Notes: generated from the letters alone by a model not told the origin. Shown: positions 18,673-27,224, counted from the first letter of the stretch. The stretch: DNA of 64,000 nt from Prolixibacteraceae bacterium (GCA_003506435.1 DOAQ01000043.1:26649-90648), one strand, 5' to 3'. Numbers and translations are program-made.

Positions 18673-19005
18673 TTATATTCCCCCAGAGAGATAATTATCT
18701 CTTATATTTTTCCCTTTTTTTATTTCCTTCTTCGGAGTTTTAACTGTCTTTTTTATAAATCCATGTGTCGAAATAACTAAGGCTCTTTGTTCCCTACTCC
18801 AGAATGCCAGCAATCGGTAATTTTGATTTTCGTATTTTGTTCTAAACTCCCACATTTCTCCACTCAGCTTTTTGAATAACTCCGGGTCTCTCGTCATTTG
18901 TGCTTTCTCAATGTTTTTTAAAATCTTCTCCTTTACAGCTCTTTCTAAATCTTCCAGAAATTCAATGGCTTCAGGCATAAATAAGACTTCAAAATTCTTT
19001 TTCAT
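18673..19005 (-). CDS. RelE/HigB-family toxin (phage Gp49-like)
   Basis: 110 aa, basic. The body FMPEAIEFLEDLERAVKEK, EMWEFRTKYENQNYRLLAFW and STHGFIKKTVKTP match the Gp49/HigB (PF05973-type) ribosome-dependent mRNA endonuclease pattern: conserved WEFR and the C-terminal H-G-F-x-K-K. Toxin-first order identifies a HigBA-like module. The product tail (KGKNIRDNYLSGGI) is slightly long. Palindromic sites lie upstream. Confidence 0.82.
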   Translation of the reverse strand: MKKNFEVLFMPEAIEFLEDLERAVKEKILKNIEKAQMTRDPELFKKLSGEMWEFRTKYENQNYRLLAFWSREQRALVISTHGFIKKTVKTPKKEIKKGKNIRDNYLSGGI

Positions 19006-19022
19006 TTTCTATATATTTAAGA

Positions 19023-19099
19023 AACATCTCAAAGATAGAAAATGTTGCATTATTTGTAAACATTTCTATTAAAAAGTTGCGCAATATAGAAACATTTCT
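19023..19099. promoter_or_regulatory. Candidate operator cluster of the HigBA module
   Basis: Upstream of the toxin start are several related AAACATTTCT-like words: AGAAACATTTCT at 19088-19099 (itself a palindrome around CA), GTAAACATTTCTA near 19056-19068, and GAAACATCTC at 19021-19030. Repeated palindromes here fit autoregulation by the XRE antitoxin, which is known for HigA; binding is not shown by sequence. Confidence 0.4.
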
Positions 19100-19179
19100 C
19101 TAGTTATATAATAGTTTAACATGATTAGATGAATCCTATTAACAAAAATTAACGTGGCATACCACTATAAAAAAGAAAA

Positions 19180-19200
19180 AGCCCCACATTTTGTGAGGCT
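19180..19200 (-). terminator. Terminator of the cold-shock gene
   Basis: On the minus strand AGCCTCACA-AAA-TGTGGGGCT (one mismatch) is followed by TTTTTCTTTTTT, about 30 bp after the cspA-like stop. Classic intrinsic terminator shape. Confidence 0.75.
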
Positions 19201-19231
19201 GCATTGAATTCTGTATATGAATACTTATTTT

Positions 19232-19420
19232 TTACGATAGTTTTACATTTACGGCATTCAATCCTTTTCTTCCTTCAGCAAGTTCATAAGTAACTTCGTC
19301 TCCATCCTTAACTTTATCGATAAGTCCGGAAACATGAACGAAATACTCTTCGCCTGATTGATCTTTAATAAAACCAAAACCTTTCGACTCGTTGAAGAAT
19401 TTTACTGTACCTGTTTTCAT
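19232..19420 (-). CDS. Cold-shock domain protein (CspA family)
   Basis: 62 aa, one complete CSD. RNP1-like KGFGFIKD (residues 13-20) and RNP2-like EYFVHVSGL (25-33) are both present. The slightly short length and the ending GLNAVNVKLS are common in Bacteroidota Csp proteins. Acts as a single-strand nucleic-acid chaperone. Monocistronic, flanked by the HigBA module and lysC. Confidence 0.92.
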   Translation of the reverse strand: MKTGTVKFFNESKGFGFIKDQSGEEYFVHVSGLIDKVKDGDEVTYELAEGRKGLNAVNVKLS

Positions 19421-19503
19421 AATAAATTAAAAATATTTGATAATCATGTAAATATAGGGAAAAATGATATTCGACAAATCAAATAGGTAAAAAAAAGAAT
19501 TTT

Positions 19504-20820
19504 TTAAACGTTTAACAGGTTGTCATTTAAGGCTTGCAATGTTTGTTTTTTTAGCGAAGTAGGTACCAGAATCGAAATATTGTGACGGCTGCCTCCGTAC
19601 GAAATCATCCGGATGGGAATACCTTCCAGTGCGTTAAATATTTTGGCTGCAAAGCCTTTTTCCTCGGCAATCAAATCGCCAACAATACACACAATCGACT
19701 GATCGGTGTCGATTTCCACTTCACCATATTCCTGAAGTTCTCTTTTTATGTCCTCCAGATTACGTGTATCATCAATTGTCAGTGAAACAGCAACTTCCGA
19801 TGTTGAAACCATGTCGATAGGAGTTTTGAAAAACTCAAAAATTTCAAAAATGCTTTTCATGAAACCGTACGCCATCAACATGCGGTATGAACGGATTTTT
19901 ATAGCGGTGATGCCATCTTTGGCGGCAACGGCCTTGATGCCGCTTTCGCTTGAATTCGAAGCAATCAGTGTTCCGCTGTCGCTCGGGTTCATCGTATTTT
20001 TCAGACGGACCGGGATATTTTGCAATTTGGCTGGTAAAACAGTTAGCGGGTGCAGAATTTTTGCCCCGAAATAAGCCAGCTCGGCTGCTTCGTCGAACGA
20101 CAGTTGTTCAATTTTTCGGGTTTTTTCTACAAAACGGGGGTCGTTGTTATGGAATCCGTCAATGTCGGTCCAAATCTGTACTTCTTCCGATTCGATGGCC
20201 GCCCCGATCAATGTTGCGGTGTAGTCGCTTCCGCCGCGTTGCAGGTTGTCGATTTCATCGTTGGCATTACGGCAGATAAATCCCTGCGTGATGTAATAAT
20301 CGGCTTCACCGGCTTTTTCAATTACTCCGGGAATGGCTTCTTTTGTATAATATAAATCGGCAGCTTTATCAGCATCAATACGCATAAAATCGAGGGCAGG
20401 CAAATAAACCGCTTTGTGCCCGTTTTCTTTCATCAGAATGACAAATAAAGCCGTTGAAATCAATTCGCCCTGGGCCAAAATAGTCTTTTCCCCGATTTCT
20501 TTAAAATCTCCTGAAGTAAACGATCGAATGGCGGTGAAACTTTCTTTCACCACTTTTATTCCTTCTATCTTACTTTCTGCTTTTTCAAAAAGATTGGCAA
20601 CTACTTTTATGTATTTTTCTTCCAACTGGTTGATTACCATCCGGGCCGAGTCTTTATTCTTCTTATACAAATAATTCGAAATTTCAACCAGGGAATTGGT
20701 CGTTCCCGACATCGCCGAGAGAACAACAACTTTTTGTTCTCCATCTGTTATCAGTTCCATTACAGCCCGCATGTTTTCGGTGCTTCCGACTGATGTGCCT
20801 CCAAATTTTAAAACTTTCAT
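19504..20820 (-). CDS. lysC: Aspartate kinase (monofunctional)
   Basis: 438 aa. N-terminal KFGGTSVGS (residues 4-12), the substrate/nucleotide region with QRGGSDYTATLIG (about 216-228) and EIWTDIDGF-like WTDIDGFHNNDPR, then two C-terminal ACT domains (from about residue 310; RSYRMLMAYGFMKSIFEIF and VCIVGDLIAEEKGFAAKIF). No homoserine dehydrogenase domain is fused. First step of the Lys/Thr/Met branch; the ACT part suggests feedback control, effector unknown. No lysine riboswitch is visible in the 104-bp upstream gap. Lies downstream of the helicase gene on the same strand. Confidence 0.93.
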   Translation of the reverse strand: MKVLKFGGTSVGSTENMRAVMELITDGEQKVVVLSAMSGTTNSLVEISNYLYKKNKDSARMVINQLEEKYIKVVANLFEKAESKIEGIKVVKESFTAIRSFTSGDFKEIGEKTILAQGELISTALFVILMKENGHKAVYLPALDFMRIDADKAADLYYTKEAIPGVIEKAGEADYYITQGFICRNANDEIDNLQRGGSDYTATLIGAAIESEEVQIWTDIDGFHNNDPRFVEKTRKIEQLSFDEAAELAYFGAKILHPLTVLPAKLQNIPVRLKNTMNPSDSGTLIASNSSESGIKAVAAKDGITAIKIRSYRMLMAYGFMKSIFEIFEFFKTPIDMVSTSEVAVSLTIDDTRNLEDIKRELQEYGEVEIDTDQSIVCIVGDLIAEEKGFAAKIFNALEGIPIRMISYGGSRHNISILVPTSLKKQTLQALNDNLLNV

Positions 20821-20924
20821 CGTTATATAAATGTGAATTATTTGTTATATAGCCGCAAATATGAAAAAAAACGTTGATATTGAAAACCTTTCCTGTCGAA
20901 ATGGGTGTAATTATTCTTTGTTTT

Positions 20925-23426
20925 TTAATTCCGCTTTGCTTCCATGTAGTTCATTACGAACCGGATTTCAGAATAACTGTATTTTTCGCCAAGCATGTTA
21001 CGGGCCTGGGAAGCGGGGCACAGTCCGTTTTTCCTGAAGAAATCGGTGATTGTTTCAATCTTTTCATCCGGAAGAAGGCCTTTCAGAGGGATTTCTCCCA
21101 GCCGTACGTAATGGGCCAGATGACCTTCAATGGTTGATGTCGCCATCATCCGTTCTTCAGCAATTTCAAAAATAGTTTTTCCGTTTTTGAACAGGTCAAG
21201 ACTGATTTCTTTCGTGTCCATCGCTGCTTTTGCCGCTTCTTTTTCAGCCCCGAACGGAACTTCCATTCCTTTTGCGCGACGATAGGCAATGGCCATTTCC
21301 AGTATCTCTTTACCAAACTGCTGCATTTTTTTACCGCCCATGCCTTTAATTTCTTTCAGTCCGGATGTTGTGGCAGGCACTTCCTGCGCAATTTCCAGCA
21401 AAGTGGTTTGCCTGATGATCCGTGCAATTTCCACACCCATCTGGTTCGCTTTTTTCAGGCGCCATTCTTTCAGTGTTTTAAAGAAATCGGGATGGATAGA
21501 GCTTAAAACTGCGGTTTCCTTGTTTTTTCCTTTTTGTCCGGATTGCGGCGCTTCAATATTGGCTTTTGCCCTGATTTCCATGTATCTTTTTACGGAGAAC
21601 CCGTTTTTACATTCTTCCAGACATGCTTTTTTTATACCGGTTTCTTTCGTGAACCGCTCAATTGCAGCCGATAAAATTTTCCGGACTTCCCGGTTGTCGG
21701 TTTCGAAATCAAAATTTTCAATTGCATTATCAACAATAGTTACCAGTTTCTCAGAAAAATAAGTACTGGCTTTTTTTATCCGTTCCTGAAGCTGAGGATT
21801 GCCCTCTGCATCCATATTTTGATTCAAAAGATTGTTTAACTGAACCGAAAATTTATCGGAAACGGCAACTAATTCCTCTTTTATCGGAAGAATGAGGTTT
21901 TGCAGGCTTCCCGGTAAATTGCCAATCAGTTGGGACAGATGTTCGCTGCATAATTTCAGCAGGTATTGCGACATGCGCAGCGTTGGCTGAAAATCGAACA
22001 GTTCAGTGAGCAATTGTTGCTGGAAATCTTTTCGCGCCCGGTCGAGTTCCCGGCTTCCCGGTTGGGTACGTTCCACCTCGTCGGTAAAGCGGAGTACGGT
22101 TGAATCGCTCTTCACGCTTTGCAAAGCAATGGGCGAACTGAGTACCAGTCCTTCGAGGCTGCGGCAACGGCTCAGTGCAACATAAACCTGCCCATGTGCG
22201 AACGACAACCGTGCGTTGATGATGGCTTTGTCGAACGTCAGCCCCTGGCTTTTGTGAATGGTGATGGCCCATGCCAGTTTTAACGGAAATTGCCGGAATG
22301 TGCCGATTACCTCTTCGTCGATCTCCTGCGTTACTTCATTCAGCGTGTACCGCGCATTTTGCCACTCTTCAGGCTCCACTTCAACAGCAAATGCATCGCC
22401 GGGGCAGGTCACTTCAACTGTTTTGTCGCCGATTGCTGTAATCTTCCCAATTTTCCCGTTGTAGTATCGTTTGTCGCCCGACGAATCGTTTTTTACAAAC
22501 ATCACCTGCGCGCCGGTTTTCAGCTTTAATTCGGCGTCGGTGGGGTACTGGTATTCCGGAAAATCGCCGGTTACTGTGGCCGTGAATGTATGAGGCCTGC
22601 TTTTCAATGCGCTGAGTTTTGCATCGTTAATTTCCTGCGACTGATAATTGTGAGTGGTCAGCGTGATATAGCCTTCTTTGTCGTCAGGATTAAACCCCCG
22701 GATGTACCGTTGATTCAACTGCGACAAAGTTTCCTCGTCGATATTATTTTCGCGGACTTTATTCAGTAATTCGATGAATTTCAGGTCGCTTTGCCGAAAT
22801 ATTTGTGTCAGTTCAATGCCGACCCATTTTGAACGTTTCAGTGCGTGACTGCTGAAAAAGAAACAGGTTTCGTAGTAGTTTTTCAGTAAATCCCATTCAT
22901 CGTCTTTCACAATGGGGGCGAGTTGTTGCAGATCGCCGATCATCAGAAGCTGAACCCCGCCAAAGGGTTTGTTCCGGTTCCGGAAACGGCGTAAAACCTC
23001 ATCGATACCATCCAGAACATCGGCCCGCACCATGCTTATTTCGTCGATCACCAACAGGTCGAGGCTGCGCATAATGTTGATTTTTTCGCGGCTGAAACGT
23101 TTGATCCCGGCAGCTACATTGCCGTCGCCGGGAACCTGAACAGGCCGGGGCTGATCGGGATTTTGCGGTATCTGCGGCCCGAACGACATCTGGAAAAACG
23201 AATGAATGGTCACCCCGCCTGCATTGATAGCCGCTACTCCTGTTGGTGCGACAACAATCATCCGTTTCGGCGATATTTTTCGCAGTTGGTGCAAAAAAGT
23301 TGTTTTCCCGGTTCCGGCTTTTCCGGTCAGAAAAATATGCTGGTCGGTATATTGCACAAAGTCGAAAGCCAGTTGCAACTGGTCGGTAGTTTGTAGTGTA
23401 GAAGGCTGGTTTTCTATTGAGTTCAT
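20925..23426 (-). CDS. PIF1-like helicase with HRDC and C-terminal helix-turn-helix domains
   Basis: 833 aa. Walker A LTGKAGTGKTTFL (about residues 33-45), Walker B LLVIDEISMVRADVLDGID, later superfamily 1 motifs TIHKSQGLTFD and VYVALSRCRSLEGL complete a PIF1/RecD-type helicase in the first 450 residues. After a helical linker, residues about 655-735 resemble an HRDC domain (WRLKKANQMGVEIARI, EIKGMGGKKMQQFG), and the last 80 residues a HTH_40-like domain (DLFKNGKTIFEIAEERMM). This multi-domain helicase is widespread in Bacteroidota; probable role in recombination or replication-fork repair. Transcribed toward lysC. Confidence 0.88.
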   Translation of the reverse strand: MNSIENQPSTLQTTDQLQLAFDFVQYTDQHIFLTGKAGTGKTTFLHQLRKISPKRMIVVAPTGVAAINAGGVTIHSFFQMSFGPQIPQNPDQPRPVQVPGDGNVAAGIKRFSREKINIMRSLDLLVIDEISMVRADVLDGIDEVLRRFRNRNKPFGGVQLLMIGDLQQLAPIVKDDEWDLLKNYYETCFFFSSHALKRSKWVGIELTQIFRQSDLKFIELLNKVRENNIDEETLSQLNQRYIRGFNPDDKEGYITLTTHNYQSQEINDAKLSALKSRPHTFTATVTGDFPEYQYPTDAELKLKTGAQVMFVKNDSSGDKRYYNGKIGKITAIGDKTVEVTCPGDAFAVEVEPEEWQNARYTLNEVTQEIDEEVIGTFRQFPLKLAWAITIHKSQGLTFDKAIINARLSFAHGQVYVALSRCRSLEGLVLSSPIALQSVKSDSTVLRFTDEVERTQPGSRELDRARKDFQQQLLTELFDFQPTLRMSQYLLKLCSEHLSQLIGNLPGSLQNLILPIKEELVAVSDKFSVQLNNLLNQNMDAEGNPQLQERIKKASTYFSEKLVTIVDNAIENFDFETDNREVRKILSAAIERFTKETGIKKACLEECKNGFSVKRYMEIRAKANIEAPQSGQKGKNKETAVLSSIHPDFFKTLKEWRLKKANQMGVEIARIIRQTTLLEIAQEVPATTSGLKEIKGMGGKKMQQFGKEILEMAIAYRRAKGMEVPFGAEKEAAKAAMDTKEISLDLFKNGKTIFEIAEERMMATSTIEGHLAHYVRLGEIPLKGLLPDEKIETITDFFRKNGLCPASQARNMLGEKYSYSEIRFVMNYMEAKRN

Positions 23427-23440
23427 CCGTATAAATTTTC

Positions 23441-23473
23441 AAAGTTGATCTGTATAATCTTCGTATCAACTTT
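23441..23473. promoter_or_regulatory. Palindrome AAAGTTGAT-N15-ATCAACTTT upstream of the helicase gene
   Basis: Two exact 9-bp inverted half-sites (23441-23449, 23465-23473) sit 15 bp before the helicase ATG at 23426; the proximal half overlaps a CAACTTTG word resembling a -7 box. This could be a repressor operator or a 5' UTR hairpin. Confidence 0.35.
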
Positions 23474-23679
23474 CGCTTTCCAATTTAAATATCAACGGTA
23501 TGGAATAGCCATTTATACATTTTCGGTTGATGCGGACATTTGCACTCATGGCTATTTCATCGTTTTGTTTCCGGTTCTTTTTCGCTGTGGAAAAACGGAA
23601 GGCAAATTATTAAATAATCTGTTCAGAAGCAAATTAAGGATTGATTTTTCGGTTGTGAGAATTGTTAAAAATTTAGTCA

Positions 23680-24028
23680 CAGTTGACAGTCACAGTTTTC
23701 AGTGAACAGCCGTGGGGGAGTTGCGAGTCATGAGTCATGAGTTTCGAGTATCCAAATTCTGCCTTCTGTAATCGTAGCTGTTGTCTTACTACTTACGACT
23801 AAATTGAGTTTCAGATTTTAATCTAACTCTACTATCTGGTAATTTTTCCTATGTGTCCTACTGTGTCTATTGTGGTTTTCTGAACAGCCGGATTAAACAC
23901 AAAGACGCAAAGACACGAAGGAAAAAGTTTCTTTCTTCAGCATCCAGCTTTCTTCTGTCAGTCTTATCTCCTTCCGTCATTCCGGCGTAGGCCGAAATCT
24001 CATCGCACTGAGCCATACCAAAAAATGG
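23680..24028. repeat. Long imperfect direct repeat, copy A
   Basis: About 266 bp (23680-23945) nearly identical to 25006-25272, followed after a short variable spacer by a second shared block (23971-24019 versus 25351-25399, containing CGTCATTCCGG...GCCATACC). Contains no gene. Includes the word ACACAAAGACGCAAAGA, related to a motif also seen in the 28583-28645 hairpin. Together with copy B it brackets the nucleotidyltransferase/HEPN pair. The 250 bp between the helicase start and this copy hold no other feature I can support. Confidence 0.85.
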
Positions 24029-24150
24029 TGGTTAAAATCCTGCAAACCTGCCGCATGCTGACCATGTATAAAGTAACGATCAGCCGATAAGGTTATACAT
24101 TCTTTAATTCATTTATTATTGTTCCTGATTATCTCGTTATAGACGGGAAA

Positions 24151-24556
24151 TTATTGAGTTTTTAAAATCTTGCCAATTTTTTCTTCGACAAGTTCTTTCA
24201 TCTCAAGTGCAATATTTTTGTATTCGATTGTTTCTTCTGCCGATGGGACGTACATAATCTCCCGGATATCTTGAATCAACTCCAAAATCACTTAATACTT
24301 TTGGGTCAATGGACATAAAATCAGGGTCAATATCTGCACATTCCGACAGCAAATATTCGATATTATGAGTCTTCTTGATTTCAATTCCATTAGAAATGAG
24401 AAAAGCTTTTAAAAATTTCTCAACAGCTTGTTGGCAGTGAAAGCAGACTGAAGCATTTGCAATTATTTCAAATTCAGTTAATTTTTCGATAACTAATAAA
24501 TCCTCGTTCGCTTTGGTCAGCCATTGTTTGATGAAATTAACTGTTTCATTGTTCAT
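24151..24556 (-). pseudogene. HEPN-domain protein, frameshifted near the C-terminus
   Basis: The frame from ATG 24556 codes 117 aa and stops at 24203. Residues about 8-90 match the HEPN (PF05168-type) pattern: WLTKANEDLLVIEKL, the core FHCQQAVEKFLKAFLISNG and KKTHNIEYLL. The family normally continues RYPxDY..PS.EEA....A; here RYPGDYVRP is followed by a run GGG (24245-24247, CCC on the coding strand), and removing one base restores PSAEETIEYKNIALEMKEL and a stop at 24151. So the gene is broken by +1 base or the assembly has an error. Coding start overlaps the upstream nucleotidyltransferase stop by 4 bp. Confidence 0.8.
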
Positions 24557-24873
24557 ATTGCGACCCCTTCTTTCATTACTTGTCTAAGAATGTGTCCGGT
24601 AATTTCCTTTTTTATTCGAATCTCTTCTTCACTCTGAATCAATATATCAGCAGGGATTTTATATTTTGCCAATTCCTTCCTCAATTGAGATTTCAGGAAT
24701 CTTTTTTTGCGGATGTCAATAGTATCTCTGGTAATTATAAGAAAGTCATAATCGCTTTCATTTGAATTGTCATTTCGCGCACGGGAGCCAAAAAGAAGCA
24801 CTTTGCAATCAGGGAATAAGCTGATTGCAGAGTTTCGTATTATAGAAAGCGCTTCCTTGTTATTATTAACCAT
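24553..24873 (-). CDS. Minimal nucleotidyltransferase (MNT type)
   Basis: 106 aa. The pol-beta signature GSRAR...SDYDFLI (about residues 29-45) gives the GS and D-x-D metal site; a later acidic residue in ADILIQSEEE would be the third. In known MNT-HEPN modules the nucleotidyltransferase is the antitoxin, AMPylating the HEPN ribonuclease. Overlaps the downstream HEPN gene by 4 bp, so translation is coupled. The partner is frameshifted, so the module may be inactive. Confidence 0.85.
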   Translation of the reverse strand: MVNNNKEALSIIRNSAISLFPDCKVLLFGSRARNDNSNESDYDFLIITRDTIDIRKKRFLKSQLRKELAKYKIPADILIQSEEEIRIKKEITGHILRQVMKEGVAI

Positions 24874-25005
24874 TTTTTTATTTCAAAATTACTCAATTTT
24901 TTGAAATGTGTATTCTTCTCCATTATTGCCTGTAATGGTGGTTGCGATTTGCAAATTACGATCAGAACAGCCGAACTCGCGCAAAGACGCGAAGATATTT
25001 AGTTG

Positions 25006-25410
25006 CAGTTGACAGTCACAGTTTTCAGTGAACAGCCGTGGGAGAGTTGCGAGTCATGAGTCATGAGTTTCGAGTATCCAAATTCTGCCTTCTGTTATCG
25101 TAGCTGTTGTCTTACTACTTACGACTAAATTGAGTTTCAGATTTTAATCTAACTTTACTATCTGGTAATTTTTATCCTATGTGTCCTACTGTGTCTATTG
25201 TGGTTAATGAACAGCCGGATTAAACACAAAGACGCAAAGACGCAAAGGAAAAAATTTCTTCCATCAGCATCCTGTTTTCTTCCGTCATTTCCGTTTAGCG
25301 TTCCTGTTTTCTTTCGCCATTCCTATTTTCCTTTTGTCATTCCTATCTTTCTTCCGTCATTCCGGTGCAGGCCGGAATCTCATCGCACAGCGCCATACCC
25401 GAAATGGGTG
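25006..25410. repeat. Long imperfect direct repeat, copy B
   Basis: Copy of 23680-24028 on the right side of the nucleotidyltransferase/HEPN pair. The 267-bp first block differs at only scattered positions; the spacer before the second block is enlarged by several degenerate CCTnTTTTCnTTnCGnCATT-like units (about 25273-25350). Nothing in it looks coding. The 132 bp between the MNT start and this copy hold no other recognisable feature. The end abuts the group II intron remnant. Confidence 0.85.
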
Positions 25411-25435
25411 AGGTGGTTATCTCGTCACAGACCAG

Positions 25436-25926
25436 AAATTGTGTACCCTTCGTTACCGCAAGCTCAAAGAAGGAGGAGAGGTGAGTTTCGACGAACGCAT
25501 CCGAAAACTCAAAGAAGTTACCCAAGGCTGGCTCAATTACTTCCGAATGGCAAGTATTCATGGCAAACTGAAGGAACTGGACGGATGGCTTCGAAACCGG
25601 CTGAGGTACTGCATTTGGCATCACTGGAGGACCGACTGTTAAGAATTTGTCCGGTGGACAAATTTAAGGAGGGGCCAGGTTGCAGGGGAGGGAACCGAAA
25701 AAGGAAAAACCTGATTCAATTGGGAGTTGATCCGGAACATGCTTATCAATGGAGCAGAACCCGGATGGGTGGATGGGCAACGGCTCAAAGTCCGATTTTG
25801 GTTACTACCATTACCTTGGAACGTCTGCGTAAAAGAGGGTATGAGGCGTTGCTTACTTATTACGAGAAAATTGCCCCACATCTTAATGAACCGCTGTATA
25901 CGAGAACCGTACGTACAGTGGTGTGA
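25436..25926 (+). pseudogene. Group II intron reverse transcriptase/maturase, C-terminal fragment
   Basis: Two reading frames together spell the maturase and DNA-binding end of a group II intron protein. Frame one (25439-25642) has GWLNYFRMASIHGKLKELDG and RYCIWHHW; after a stop and about 60 disrupted bases, a second frame (to 25926) continues KRKNLIQLGVDPEHAYQWSR, GGWATAQSPIL and YYEKIAPHLNEPLYTRTVRT. The reverse-transcriptase part is missing altogether, and the break holds a palindrome (AATTTGTCC-GGT-GGACAAATT, 25644-25664). A dead remnant, unable to move on its own. Confidence 0.85.
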
Positions 25927-25970
25927 GAGGTGCTCCGGTGGGCTTAACCGCTCACCGGCCATCTACTCGA
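25899..25970 (+). other. 3' end of the group II intron ribozyme (domain V/VI-like)
   Basis: GAGAACCGTACGTACAGTGG and GTGTGAGAGGTGCTCCGGTG followed by a GGGCTTAACC...CTACTCGAT end are the usual 3' terminus of bacterial group II introns, overlapping the last maturase codons. The 5' domains are absent. The presumed 3' exon begins at TTATGGGC (25971). Confidence 0.65.
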
Positions 25971-25985
25971 TTATGGGCTGGCTTT
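25971..25985 (+). repeat. Left member of an inverted 15-bp pair bounding the TIR operon
   Basis: TTATGGGCTGGCTTT here and TTATGGGCAAGCTTA on the opposite strand at 28364-28378 agree at 12 of 15 positions and face into the operon. It lies directly at the intron 3' end and just before the stop of the membrane-protein gene. May mark the edges of a transferred cassette; short enough to be chance. Confidence 0.35.
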
Positions 25986-25986
25986 A

Positions 25987-26394
25987 TTATTTTTTGTCTA
26001 TCAGGAACATGACTAAAATTGTGATTGCAATAAATATCCCATAAAAGGGAATTAGTGTTTTTGATAAAATCCCAGAAATCCATGTTCTTTTTCCCGAATT
26101 ATAAGAACTTGCATTCATGTTATAGTCAATTGCATTTTCATTTTTTGCACTTACCTCGTTGTATAATTCTCTGTATTGTCTCTCTTGAGAAATATAAAAA
26201 CCATCAAGAACCCAAAAAACAGGTATGGCAATATATGAAATCAATACATAATTTAGGTTGGAATCATTTGCAGCTAAAGCAAATAAGGCAGAAACTAAAG
26301 TAACAGCCCATCCCTTTAACAAGAATGAATTAGAGTTCATTCTTGTTATGACATTTTGAATAAACTCCAGGTGTTTTCTTTTATTTTCATCCAT
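25987..26394 (-). CDS. Small membrane protein, last gene of the TIR operon (candidate effector)
   Basis: 135 aa. A charged N-terminus (KRKHLEFIQNVITRMNSNSF) precedes two closely spaced membrane helices (about residues 24-42 and 47-65), a polar loop with LDGFYISQERQYRELY, and a third helix (about 112-132). I recognise it as a widespread family of small bacterial membrane proteins with conserved K-G-W and P-V-F-W-V-L-D-G-F-Y, but know no named function. Start is 5 bp after the third TIR gene stop. In TIR defence systems a membrane protein is a plausible effector that disrupts the membrane when a TIR-made signal is present; this is inference. Confidence 0.7.
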   Translation of the reverse strand: MDENKRKHLEFIQNVITRMNSNSFLLKGWAVTLVSALFALAANDSNLNYVLISYIAIPVFWVLDGFYISQERQYRELYNEVSAKNENAIDYNMNASSYNSGKRTWISGILSKTLIPFYGIFIAITILVMFLIDKK

Positions 26395-26399
26395 ATTTT

Positions 26400-27203
26400 C
26401 TAATTGATTATTTCATTAATTGGAAATGTTATTTCATATAATTTATCTAATGCGTCTTCTGCTTTTGTAAATTTACCACTATTATACCATTCAACTAGGT
26501 GTTCTGTATCTATATCCTTTAAATGCTTTGTGTTTGCATCATATTTGACTTTTAATCCTTTTTCTAACACTTCCAACTTCCCTTCACTAGAGAACGTTCT
26601 AGTTTCAGTAATTGTGCTACGTAGTCTTGCTGGTAAATTCATACGAACAGTTTCAGAAAAGGCAATCTCTGAATAAATCCAAGGTGATTCTGTTTTGTCC
26701 TTATTTTCAAAGGATTGAATTGAATTTGGAGTATCGTAAAATATTAAACATTCAGTTTTGTCTATCATTGTATTCAAGGCTGTTGAAAGCATCATGTGAA
26801 CATGACTTGTAGATACTAAAACTTTATTGTAATAATATATTTTATTTTTCTCATCCATCCAACTGTATTGATTATCCAAGATTTGGATAAGGTCATTGCC
26901 ATAACCCCAGACGCAGGAATCAATAAAGGATATAATATTAAATTTCTCATTTAACCAGCCAGCTAATGCAATTACTTCGTCTTCATCCTTATGTGAGTGT
27001 GAAATAAAAACATTAGCGTGTATTTCAGGAAACCATGAATTGACTATTTTACTTGCGTCTAACGATTTGTCACTTAAGAAAAACTCGTCAAGAGTTTTCT
27101 TTACGGTTCTTTTTTGTTGATTAAATATAGTTTGCCCTACATTTTTAAAATGACTAAAATTTTCATCAAAATCAACTTTACTCAATTTGTACCCTTTAAA
27201 CAT
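26400..27203 (-). CDS. TIR-like protein 3 of the operon
   Basis: 267 aa. After about 60 N-terminal residues, ANVFISHSHKDEDEV (63-77) is a clear TIR/TIR_2 beta-A motif, followed by AGWLNEKFNIISFIDSCVWG where beta-B lies, VLVSTSHVHMM, and SPWIYSEIAFSE (173-184), which places Glu179 where TIR NADases carry the catalytic glutamate. The insertions between these motifs and the 80-residue tail make it longer than the other two. Probably a TIR domain enzyme or a sensing variant. It starts 21 bp after the second TIR gene. Confidence 0.78.
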   Translation of the reverse strand: MFKGYKLSKVDFDENFSHFKNVGQTIFNQQKRTVKKTLDEFFLSDKSLDASKIVNSWFPEIHANVFISHSHKDEDEVIALAGWLNEKFNIISFIDSCVWGYGNDLIQILDNQYSWMDEKNKIYYYNKVLVSTSHVHMMLSTALNTMIDKTECLIFYDTPNSIQSFENKDKTESPWIYSEIAFSETVRMNLPARLRSTITETRTFSSEGKLEVLEKGLKVKYDANTKHLKDIDTEHLVEWYNSGKFTKAEDALDKLYEITFPINEIIN

Positions 27204-27224
27204 TTTATTTTTCTATTTTTAATA

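Noticed and set aside
20821..20924. Lysine riboswitch or leader peptide for lysC
   Set aside because: The short A+T-rich gap has neither a Lys-codon run nor a terminator hairpin.
25198..25435. Upstream part of the long plus-strand frame ending at 25926
   Set aside because: It runs through direct repeat B and does not resemble the maturase; only the segment after about 25436 is intron-derived.
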